In this document: one piece after another, positions 21,981 to 30,754 of the stretch
Layout: every line of letters begins with the position of its first letter
Numbering within the stretch: position 1 is the first letter of the stretch
NCBI RefSeq assembly: GCF_964656455.1
Contig: NC_135715.1
Span: 41,736,603 to 41,800,602, forward strand
DNA from: Halichoerus grypus
Lineage: Eukaryota; Chordata; Mammalia; Carnivora; Phocidae
DNA: 64,000 nt
Direction of reading: 5' to 3'
Notes under the pieces: generated by a model
Told to the model about the DNA's origin: nothing
Databases searched by the model: none
The model's input: the letters and a program-made list of their open reading frames with translations, nothing else
Made by a program: the position numbers and the translations under genes

Positions 21981-22179
21981 TTTTTTTTTTATTATTTATT
22001 TGAGAGAGAGAGTGAATGAGAGAGAGAGAGAACATGAGCAGGGACGGGGGGTGGAGGAGAGGGAGAAGCAGACTCCCTGCTGAGCAGGGAGCACGACATG
22101 GAGCTCGATCCCAGGACCCTGGGATCGTGACCGGAGCCGAAGGTAGGCTCTTAACCGACTGAGCCACCCAGGTGCCCCA
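21981..22179 (-). mobile_element. SINEC, antisense
   Basis: T-run, ATTATTTATTTGAGAGAGAG, GGGACGGGGGGTGGAGG, and the head ending 'GAGCCACCCAGGTGCCCCA'. The duplication is imperfect: GTGAGCATTC (21971-21980) against GTGAGCAGACATTC (22180-22193), a 4-bp difference. Confidence 0.93.
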
Positions 22180-22455
22180 GTGAGCAGACATTCTATCCAA
22201 CAATTAAAGCTATGTGGTTCAGCTTCCTCTCATTATCTGTAGAATTGATTCCATACTTTATTCTGACACTTCTCACATATTTCAAATCACACTTATCACT
22301 GTTTTGTTACATATTTTCCTTCCCCACATAAACTTCCTTGTTGATTCACTTCCTCTCTTCTAAAATGTTTTATTGTCTAGCTTATATAATAGCTTCTTTA
22401 GTCCTCCTGTCATAAAGAGGCCCTGTAATAAACTCATATTCATTTCCATTTTTTA

Positions 22456-22642
22456 AAAAGATTTTATTTTTTATTTGAGAGAGAGAGAGAGAGAGCATGG
22501 GGGGGGAGGGGCAGAGGGAGAGGGAGAAACAGACTCCCTACTGAGCAGGGAGCCCTACACAGGGCTCCATCCCAGGACCCTGAGATCATGACCTGAGCTG
22601 AAGGCAGATGCTTAACCAACTGAGCCAACCAGGCACCTCCTG
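22456..22642 (-). mobile_element. SINEC, antisense
   Basis: 'AAAGATTTTATTTTTTATTT', GA-repeat, 'GGGGGGGGAGGGGCAGAGGG', head 'GAGCCAACCAGGCACCT'. The duplication TTTCCATTTTTTA lies at 22443-22455 and 22643-22655. It inserted at the 3' edge of the following L1. Confidence 0.94.
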
Positions 22643-24290
22643 TTTCCATTTTTTAATTGTGGTAAAATAACATAATATCTACCATTTTAACCATTTATAA
22701 GTGTACAATTTAGTAACATTAAGCACATGAACAATGTTGTGTGACCATTACCACTATCTTTTTCAATTAATTTTTTATCATCCCAAATAGAAACTCTGTA
22801 TCCTTTAAGCAGTAACTTATTTCCCTTTCCATTTAGCCCAGAGTAACTTCTATTCTACTCTTTGTATCTATGAATTTGACCGCTCTAAGAACCCCCTACA
22901 AGGAAAATCATACAATGTTTATCTTTTAGTGGCTGACTTACTTCACTTATTTTGTCTTCAAGGGTTATCCATATTGTAGCATGAATTAGAATTTCCTTCC
23001 TTTTTAAGACTGAATAATATTTCATTGAGAGTACGTACCACATTTTGTTTATTCATTTATCATTCAATGGACACTTGGGTTGCTTCCTTTCCACTTTCTG
23101 AATTTTCTGAATAATGTTGTTATGAATACAGTTATAAAAGTATCTGTGTGTATATATACCACATCTTCTTTATCCATTCATCTGTTGATGGACATCTTGG
23201 CTCTTTCCATAGTTTGGCTATTGTGGACATTGCTGCTTATAAACAGTGGGGTGCACGTACCCCTTCAGATCACTACATTTGTATCTTTGGGGTAAATACC
23301 CAGTAGTGCAATTGCTGGGTCGTAGAAGATGTGGTATATATATACAATGGAATATTATGCAGCCATCCAAAAAAACAAAATCTTGCCATTTGCAATGACA
23401 TGGATGGAACTAGAGGGTATTATGCTGAGCGAAATAAGTCAGAGAAAGACATGTATCATATGAACTCACTGATATGAGGAATTCTTAATCTCAGGAAACA
23501 AACTGCGGGTTGCTGGAGAGGTGGGGGGTGGGAGGGATGGGGTAGCTGGGTGATAGACATTGGGGAGGTTATGTGCTATGGTGAGCACTGTGAATTGTGT
23601 AAGACTGTTGAATCACAGATCTGTACCTCTGAAATAAATAATACATTATCTGTTAAAAAAAAAAAAGAAGATAGTAGGAAGGGAAAAATGAAGTGGGGGA
23701 AATCGGAGGGGGAGACAAACCATGAGAGACTATGGACTCTGAGAAACAAACTGAGGGTTCTAGAGGGGAGGGGAGTGGGGGCATGGTTAGGCCTGGTGAT
23801 GGGTATTAAAGAGGGCACGTATTGAATGGAGCACTGGGTGTTATACACAAACAATGAATCATGGAACACTACATCAAAAACTAATGATGTAATGTATAGT
23901 GATTAACATAACATAATAAAATAAAATTAAAAAAAAAAGTATCTGTGTGAGTCCCTGTTTTCAATTTCGGCATATATGCCCCAAAGTGGAATTGATGGAT
24001 CAAATGACCAATTATATTTTTATTTTTTTGAGGATCATCATACTGTTTTCCACAATTTGCATCATTTTACAGTCCAATCTAGTAACAGTGCATGAGGTTC
24101 CAATTTTCGACATCTTTACCATACTTGTTGCATTCTAGTGAGTATAAAGTGGTATCTCATTGTGGCTCATTGTGGCTTGATTTATATTTCCCTAATGATT
24201 AGTGATGTTGAGCATTTTCTTTCATGTGCGTATTGACCATTTACATGCATTATTTTGATAAATGTCTACTCAGTCGTTGCCAATTTTTAA
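22643..24290 (-). mobile_element. Antisense L1 fragment A (3' UTR and ORF2 end)
   Basis: Complement of an L1M-class 3' end: 'TAATTGTGGTAAAATAACAT', 'ACCATTTTAACCATTTATAA', 'TGAATTTGACCGCTCTAAG', 'CAATGGACACTTGGGTTGC', then, after the inserted L1, 'AATTTCGGCATATATGCCCC', 'TCATACTGTTTTCCACAATT', 'TTTCCCTAATGATTAGTGAT' and 'GTTGAGCATTTTCTTTCATG'. Interrupted by 23151-23934. It abuts fragment B, which restarts at the 3' UTR. Confidence 0.88.
23151..23934 (+). mobile_element. Carnivore L1 with 5' inversion, in L1 fragment A
   Basis: 23151-23329 is antisense L1 ORF2 ('CACATCTTCTTTATCCATTC', 'GTAGTGCAATTGCTGGGTCG'). From about 23330 the orientation flips to sense ('ATGTGGTATATATATACAAT', 'CAATGACATGGATGGAACTA', 'CATGAGAGACTATGGACTC', 'GAGCACTGGGTGTTATAC'), ending in an A-rich tail. 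The 15-bp duplication AAAAGTATCTGTGTG flanks the whole unit at 23136-23150 and 23935-23949, so both arms arrived in one event: the classic twin-priming 5' inversion. Open frames over 23550-23869 are 3' UTR noise. Confidence 0.92.
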
Positions 24291-24950
24291 AAAGTTGTGG
24301 CAAAGAATATATAATATTTATCATCTTACCTTTTTTAAATATATAGTTCAGTAGTATTAAGTATATTCACATTTGTCCCTGGTATGATTCCATCCTGCAC
24401 AGCTATTCTGTGGAACAGTAGTCATTTATCTCTGTCCACCTTCTCTCCCACCTAATTGTGGAAGATTTGATGGACATGGACATGAGCCCCCAGAGGCCCC
24501 AGAACTATCTTTTCGGTTGTGAACTAAAGGCTGACAAAGATTATCACTTTAAGGTGGATAATGATGAAAATGAGCACCAGTTATCTTTAAGAAAGGTCAG
24601 TTTAGGAGCTGGTGCAAAGGATGAAATGCACATTGTTGAAGCAGAGGCAATGAATTATGAAGGCAGTCCAATTAAAGTCACACGGGCAACTCTGAAAATG
24701 TCTGTACAGCCAACAGTTTCCCTTGGGGACTTTGAAATAACACCACCTGTGGTCCTACGGTTGAGATGTGGTTCAGGGCCTGTGCATATTAGTGGACAGC
24801 ACTTAGCTCTGGAGGAAGATGCAGAGCCAGAAGATGAAGAGGAAGAGATGTGAACCACTTAGTATATCCAGAAAGCATTCTGCCCCTGGAAGTGGTAGCA
24901 AGGTTCCACAGAAAAAAGTAAAACTTGCTGCTGATGAAGATGATGAGGAG

Positions 24951-25153
24951 GGCGCCTGGGTGGCTCAGTTGGTTAAGCGACTGCCTTCGGCTCAGGTCAT
25001 GATCCTGGAGTCCCGGGATCGAGTCCTGCATCGGGCTCCCTGCTCGGCAGGGAGTCTGCTTCTCCCTCTGACCCTCCTCCCTCTCATGCTCTCTGTCTCT
25101 CATTCTCTCTCTCACAAATAAGTAAAACCTTAAAAAAAAAAAAAAAAAAAAAA
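24951..25153 (+). mobile_element. SINEC, sense, inside the NPM1 pseudogene
   Basis: Head GGCGCCTGGGTGGCTCAGTT, body variant 'GATCCTGGAGTCCCGGGATC', CT-rich stretch 'CTCATTCTCTCTCTCACAAA' and a 20-plus A-tail. The duplication GATGAGGAGG lies at 24942-24951 (last base shared) and 25154-25163. High CpG retention and a long A-tail indicate a recent insertion, later than the NPM1 copy. The same body variant occurs at 55501-55701. Confidence 0.96.
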
Positions 25154-25296
25154 GATGAGGAGGAGGAGGAAGCAGAAGAAAAGGCTCCAGTAAAGAAATG
25201 TATATGAGATACTCCAGCCAAAAATGCACAAAAATCAAACCAGAATGTAAAAGACTCGAAACCATCAACACCAAGATCAAAAAGTCAAGAATATTT

Positions 25297-25332
25297 CAAA
25301 ACAAACAAACAAAAAAACAAACAAAAAAAACA
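25297..25332 (+). repeat. (CAAA)n expansion within the NPM1 pseudogene
   Basis: About 36 bases of CAAA/CAAAAAAA units replace the short 'CAAGAAACAGG' stretch expected at this place in NPM1 mRNA. It arose after retroposition, since it disrupts the coding frame. Confidence 0.85.
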
Positions 25333-25975
25333 GGAAAAGACTCCCCAAAACACCAAAATGACCTAGTTCTGTAGAAGACATTAAAGGAAAAATGCAAGCA
25401 AGTATAGAAAAAGATGGTTTTCTTCCCATAGTGGAAGCCAAGTTCATCAATTATGTGAATAATTGCTTCTGGATGACTGACCTAGAGGCTATTGAAGATC
25501 TCTGGCAGTGGAGGAAGTCTTTTAAAGAAAAGAGTTTAAACAGTTTGTTAAAACTTTCAGTCTTATTTCATTTCTGTAACAGTTGATATCTGGCTATCCT
25601 TTTTATAAGGCAGAGTGAGAACTTTCCCTACCATGTCTGATAAATGTCCGTGTTCCATTACCACGAATGTGTTGCCCAAAATGTCTGTTTAGTTTTTAAA
25701 GGTGAACTCCACCCTTTGCTTGGTTTTTAAGTACGTATGGAATGTCATGATAGGATATAGTAGTAGTGGTGGTCAGACAAATGGAAATGGTGGGGAGACA
25801 AAAACATACATGTGAAATAAACTCAGTATTTTAATAAAGTAAAAAAAAGTATATTTACATTATTGTGCAACAGATTTCCAGAACCTTTTCATTTGCAACA
25901 CTGAAACTCTATAACCACTAAATACTAACTACCCTTTTCCGTCTCCCCATCCCTTGGCAACCAATTTTCTACTTT

Positions 25976-26172
25976 TTTTTTTTTTTTTTAAGATTTTATT
26001 TATTTATCTGTCAGAGAGAGAGAGAGAGCACAAGCAGGGGGAGTGGCAGGCAGAGGGAGAAGCAGACTTCCCACTGAGCAGGGAGCCCAATGCCGGACTT
26101 GATCCCAGGACCCCAGGATCACGACCTGAGCCCAAGGTAGACGCTTAACCGACTGAGCTACCCAGGCGTCCC
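25976..26172 (-). mobile_element. SINEC, antisense, in L1 fragment B
   Basis: 'AAGATTTTATTTATTTATCT', 'GTCAGAGAGAGAGAGAGAGC', head 'GAGCTACCCAGGCGTCCC'. Short duplication CTACTTT at 25969-25975 and 26173-26179. Confidence 0.94.
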
Positions 26173-26377
26173 CTACTTTATGTTTCTGTGCTTTTTTTTT
26201 CTATTTTAGACACTTCCTATGAGAGAAATTATATGGTTATCTATCCTTTTGTGATTAACTTATTTTGCTTAACTGAATAATATCCTAAGGATCATCAGTG
26301 TTGTAGTATGTTCCAGGATTTCCTTATTTTTTAAGGCTGCATAATATTCCATTGTATGTATACACCCCATTTTCTTT

Positions 26378-26565
26378 TTTTTTTTTTTTTTTTTAAGATT
26401 TTATTTATTTATTGGAGAGAGAGAGAGAGGAGCAGAGGGAGAAGGACAAGCAGACTCTGCGCCCAGCATGGAGCCTGACGCAGGCCTTAATCTCACGACT
26501 CTGAGATCTTTACCTAGCCAAAATCAAGAGTCAGATGCTTAATGGACAGAGCCATTCAGGCACTC
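26378..26565 (-). mobile_element. SINEC, antisense, older copy in L1 fragment B
   Basis: Long T-run, 'AAGATTTTATTTATTTATTG', 'CACGACTCTGAGATC', and a degraded head 'GAGCCATTCAGGCACTCCT'. It splits the L1 text 'ACCCCATTTTCTT / CACATTTTCTTTATCC', whose repeated part is the target-site duplication. The body resembles the older variant seen at 37507-37705. Confidence 0.92.
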
Positions 26566-27919
26566 CTCACATTTTCTTTATCCGTTCATCTGTTAATGAA
26601 CATTTGGGTTGCTTCTACCTCTTGGATATTGTGGATAATACTACAATGAACATAAGTATACAGGTACCCCTCAAGATCTTGCTTTGAATCTTTTGGGTAT
26701 ATATCCAGAAGTAGGATTGCTGGATCATATAGTTATTCTATTATTTTTTAAAAATTGTTGAGGAAACTTCATACTGTTTTCCATAATGGCTTTAACATTT
26801 AACTTTCCCACCAACAGTGCACAAGGGTTCCAATGTCTCTGTATTCTCACCAACCCTTATTAATTTTTGTTCTTTTGATAAGAGCATCCTGTGAGGTAAT
26901 TAACAGTAATGTTGGTGATATTAGTAATATTAAACCTCTTTTCATGTGCTTAAAGATCACTTGTGTATCTTTTTTGGAGAAATATGTATTCAAGTCATAT
27001 GCCTATTTTTTAAGTGAGTTAATTTGTTGTTGTTGTTGAGTTGTAGAATTTCCTTATATATTCTGCATATTAATCCTTATCAGATATAGAAGATTGGCAA
27101 TTATTTTCTCCCATTCTGTAGGTTGTCTTTTCATTCTGTTGTTTCCTTTAATCCTTCCTTTAAAGTTTGCTGTAGGCCCACTTTTTAAAAATTTTGTTGC
27201 CTGTGCTTTTGGTGTCATATCCAAGAAATCACTGGCAAATCAAATGTCCTGAAATTGTTCCTTAGATTTTCTTATAGGTGTTTTATAGTTTTAGGTCTTA
27301 CACCTTTGATCCATTTTGAGTTAATTTTTATGCATGGTATAAGGGTACTAATTCATCCTTTTGCACAGGGATATCCAGTTTTCCCAGCACCGTTTGTTGA
27401 GGAGATGATTCTTTCCCCATTGAATGGTCTTGACACCCTTTTCAAAAATCATTTGTTCTTATATGCAAAGGTTCACTTCTGGACTTTCTTTTCTGTTTCA
27501 ATTGTTCTATACATCTGCCTTTATGCCAATAAAATGTAGTCTTAATTGCTTTTGCTTTGTAATGTGTTTTGAAATCAGGTAATGTAAGTCCTCCAGCTTT
27601 GTTCTAGTTCAAGTTTGTTATGGCTATTCAGAGTCCCTTAACATTCCATATGAATTGTAAGATTTTTTACTCTTTTTCCACAAAAAAGAAGTTGCCATTG
27701 GGATTTTGTTAGGGATTACACAGAATCTTTGGATCACTTCTGTTAGCATGGATATTGTAAGAATTTAAGTGTTCCAATCTACAAACATGGGATGCTTTCA
27801 TTTCAGCTATGAAGAATCAGTGAACTCTCACATTCTTTGCTGTTGGATTTCATACAGGAAGGACATTCTCTTCTCAGTCATATGAATATTACTTCAGTGC
27901 TTCTGAGTATCTTACCTCT

Positions 27920-28468
27920 CCATATAAACTTGAGAATTAAAAATAAATAAATAAAAATAAACTTGAGAATTAGTCAATATCCACAAAATAACTTTCTGGA
28001 ATTTTGATTGGGATTTCATAAAGTTGAGAAGAATTGAGATATTAACAAAATTGAGTCTTCCCATCCATGAAAACATCTTGATTTATTTATATTCTTTGAT
28101 CTCCCTCATCATAGTTGTTATTTTCTTCATTTAGATTTTGTACATATTTTGTTGGTTTTATACCTATGTATTTCCTTTATTTTGGTGCTAATATAAATTG
28201 TATTATGATTTTAAATTCAAATTTTAATTGTTCAATTGTTCATTGCTCGTTATAAAAAAACTGACTTTAGTTTATTAACATTGTATTATGCAAACTAAAT
28301 AGAATTAATTCTTAATTCCACAGTTTTTTTTTTTGTTGTTGTTGATTCATTGAGGTTTTCTACCTAATCATGTTATCTGTGAACAAAAACAGTTTTCTTT
28401 CTCCCCTCCTTATTTGTATACCTTTCATTTTATTTTCATGTCTTATAGCATTAGCTAGGACATCCAGT
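27920..28468 (-). mobile_element. Antisense L1 fragment C
   Basis: After about 110 bases of unassigned sequence (27806-27919), L1 text restarts at a slightly earlier consensus point: 'CATATAAACTTGAGAATTAG', 'GGAATTTTGATTGGGATTTC', 'TTCCCATCCATGAAAACATC', 'GTTCATTGCTCGTTATAAAA' and 'GCATTAGCTAGGACATCCAG'. The overlap with B means a second insertion or a rearrangement, not one continuous element. Confidence 0.75.
27940..27956 (+). mobile_element. Tail-only retro-insertion with 16-bp duplication
   Basis: ATAAACTTGAGAATTA at 27924-27939 is repeated exactly at 27957-27972. Between the copies is only AAAATAAATAAATAAAA, the same composition as the SINEC tail. This looks like an L1-machinery insertion truncated down to the tail. 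Slippage cannot explain a 16-base unit with an unrelated spacer. Confidence 0.7.
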
Positions 28469-28827
28469 ACACACAGACTGCCTCCAAGAATTCATCAGTT
28501 AATATGTAAGTGGTCTATCAAGGTTACTGGATTCAGCAGCTTCTGCTTCAGAAGAGCTGATCTCTCTCTCTTTCTCTTTTTCTATTCTCTTGTTTCCTAC
28601 ATTTTCAGAGTGATAGTTTCTCCTGTGACCAAGACAGCCTTAATGTCCCCCTGAGCTATCTAAATTTTAGACAGGTTTCTTCCTTATTATAGATTTCTGA
28701 ACTCCCTTTCCTTAAACAATTTACTTTAGAATATTTACAACTGTCAATTCTTGTTTTGCCCCTTTGTAATTAATATAAATCTCCTTCCAAACTCTTGCCT
28801 ATTTCACAACCCAGTAATGTCCTTCTT
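28469..28827. other. Unassigned sequence
   Basis: No gene or named repeat. Contains a TCTCTCTTTCTC-rich patch at about 28558-28580. Confidence 0.4.
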
Positions 28828-29022
28828 TTTTTTTTTTTTTTTTTTAAGATTTTATTTATTTATTTGACAGAGAGAGAAAGAGCGTACAAGCAGGGGGAGT
28901 AGGAGAGGGAGAAGCAGGCTCCCCACTGAGCAAGGAGCCCAATGCAGGGCTCTATCCCAGGACCCTGGGATCATGACCTGAGCTGAAGGCAGACACTTAA
29001 CCAACTGAGCCACCCAGGTGCT
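28828..29022 (-). mobile_element. SINEC, antisense
   Basis: T-run, 'AAGATTTTATTTATTTATTT', 'GACAGAGAGAGAAAGAGCG', head 'GAGCCACCCAGGTGCT'. Perfect 17-bp duplication CCAGTAATGTCCTTCTT at 28811-28827 and 29023-29039. Confidence 0.96.
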
Positions 29023-29039
29023 CCAGTAATGTCCTTCTT

Positions 29040-30460
29040 AAAGCCCTAGGAATCATCTCTACAAAATATAAATATCAAAAGAGGTTGGACCCCTATCTTT
29101 CAGTTTCTGAAGGAGGGTACAGAGTATAACTTTGATGGGTGCCAAACAGCAAACTCAGAAGGCCCAATTACACAGAAAAATATTGGCAAACTCAGAATAA
29201 TTTAATGTGCCCACCATATCCCACTGATTAACCTCTTCTAGTACTTTTACTTTATGAATAATATCCCCCAGGTTTTTCACTTGCTCACCCCAGTACTTAA
29301 AAATTCTGCTTTCTGTTCCAGTGGAGTTGAGTTTAGTCTCTCTCCCCTATTTCGATAATTTTGAAAAAGTCTTCCTTGCTTGTTTAATTCTGTCCAGTAG
29401 AATTTTTGTTTTGACACCTGTGACCTCAATATTCTAATGAATCTAAGAAAAATCATTGGCTTTCAACTGCTCAGCTTTTTTTTTTGTTGTTATTGTGAAG
29501 GCAGAACTTATGACTTACAAACTTTTCAAATGTGGAATATACAGAGGAAATCTAGAAACACAACTTCCTAAGAAGCAAGGAACTGAGGGAATGATCCGTT
29601 TGTCTTTCTTAAGGGGTAGTCAGAATATACTCATGTAGTAATGGTGACCAGAAAAGATTCTAGGAAATGTATTTGGGTCCTGGGAATTCTCTGGATCATC
29701 CTCTGTTAAAGCCTAATAGATTTTGCACCAATATAGCAAATGGAGACTGGTATTATTATAAATTTGACCTAATTTGTGTCTTTAGGTTAATGAAACCCAT
29801 AAACTGTTAATACTTTTAGTCCATATTTTCTTGTATTTTCTTGCATTTTATCAAACATGGTGCATGGGCTAACTCTTGTTGCCTTTGCTATCTACTTACA
29901 TGCCTTAAATAGTTAATTGGATTGACTCAGTCAGTTCACTGATGTTTATAACTTCTATTAAAACATAAAGATATCCTAAAATATGAATTTCTGGAAATGA
30001 ATATTATTTATAAGCAAAACTTTAATATTTAGATTAATACTGATAATTCAAATTACATTTACTTAATCATATTGGCCTCAAATTCTATTTTATAATATAA
30101 TTTTTGTTGTGTCACTAATTATACCAAAAAATCACATTTTAATTGAATTTAACAGCTATTTCTGTAAGATTTTTAGTTCAACAAATAAGAAAACCAGTAT
30201 CACATGAGGAATTATATATTTAATATGTTTTAGTATTTATTTATATAAAGAGCTCTAGAATAGTTAAAATGGCAGTTGAAGTAATTTTTTTGATTTATAT
30301 ATAAATTTAAAGAACATTTTAGAAACTTTATTTGGACTACTTTAAAATATATGATCTCTTTTTGGTAGAATGGTAAGTCATATTTCTTTTGAATTTTCAG
30401 ATATTTTTAACATATTTCAAAGGGATATAACATAATCATCTCCAAAATTTGTATATATTT
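29040..30460. other. Unassigned AT-rich sequence
   Basis: No gene, young transposon or clear old repeat over about 1.4 kb. Confidence 0.4.
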
Positions 30461-30743
30461 TATTATTTTTCTATTTTATTTTGTTTTGTTTTGTTTTGTG
30501 ATGTTATGTTAGTCACCATACAGTACATCATTAGTTTTTGATATACTGCTCCATGATTCATTGTTTGCATATAACACCCAGTGCTCCCTGCAATATGTGC
30601 CCTCCTTAATACCCATCACTGGGCTAACCCATCCCCGCACCCCCTCTCCTCTAAAACCCTCAGTTTCTTGGAGTCCATAGTCTCTCATGGTTCACATCTC
30701 CCTCTGATTCCCCCCCCCTTCATTTTTCCCTTTCTTCTCCTAA
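30461..30743 (-). mobile_element. Carnivore L1 3' end, antisense
   Basis: A TTTTG-rich tail complement, then 'GTACATCATTAGTTTTTGAT', 'CCATGATTCATTGTTTGCAT', 'ATAACACCCAGTGCTCC', 'AATACCCATCACTGGGCTAA' and 'GTCCATAGTCTCTCATGG': the complement of the L1 3' UTR also present at 5886 and 23700-23934. Duplication TGTATATATTT at 30450-30460 and 30744-30754. Forward open frame 30581-30784 is its antisense translation. Confidence 0.92.
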
Positions 30744-30754
30744 TGTATATATTT

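Larger units (their letters stand above)
24374..25846 (+). pseudogene. NPM1: NPM1 (nucleophosmin) processed pseudogene
   Basis: Intronless copy of the nucleophosmin mRNA: 5' UTR remnant (24374-24457), coding region, 3' UTR and two AATAAA signals (25816-25821, 25833-25838), with a short A-tail. The 15-bp duplication AAGTATATTYACATT (24359-24373, 25847-25861) marks L1-mediated retroposition. Frame 24458-24853 encodes the oligomerisation core with family landmarks ([51 protein letters not shown]). Defects: a deletion at the UTR/start junction makes the start GTG (24458); a one-base deletion causes TGA at 24851-24853; a SINE sits in the shortened acidic tract; CGA became TGA (25205-25207); a CAAA expansion lies at about 25297-25332; the normal stop TAA became AAA (25524-25526). 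The C-terminal 'DLWQWRKS', carrying the tryptophans used for nucleolar localisation in NPM1, is retained in a detached frame. The parental protein is a nucleolar histone and ribosome-assembly chaperone. This copy cannot make it. Confidence 0.97.
24293..27805 (-). mobile_element. Antisense L1 fragment B, host of the NPM1 copy
   Basis: Begins with L1 3' UTR complement ('TATAGTTCAGTAGTATTAAG', 'TATATTCACATT'), is broken by the NPM1 retrocopy (24374-25861 with duplication), resumes at 'GTGCAACAGATTTCCAGAAC', and runs through 'TAATATTCCATTGTATGTAT', 'GGATTGCTGGATCATATAG', 'ACAGTGCACAAGGGTTCC', 'TTTTGAGTTAATTTTTATGC', 'CCCATTGAATGGTCTTGAC' to 'GTTAGGGATTACACAGAATC'. Two further SINEs interrupt it. 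Forward-strand open frames at 26833 and 27255 are antisense translations of L1 ORF2 and not genes. Confidence 0.9.

Noticed and set aside
24789..25280. 163-codon reverse-strand open frame, the longest in the window
   Set aside because: It runs through the antisense of a SINE and of the NPM1 pseudogene. The peptide is the usual 'RFYLFVRERMRDREHEREEGQRE' SINEC antisense translation.
25392..25586. 64-codon forward frame as an independent small gene
   Set aside because: It is the C-terminal part of the NPM1 pseudogene, detached by the upstream frameshift and stop and extended by loss of the normal stop.
26833..27539. Two forward open frames with hydrophobic peptides as possible membrane proteins
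   Set aside because: The DNA is the complement of L1 ORF2. The reading is antisense and the hydrophobicity reflects T-rich codons.
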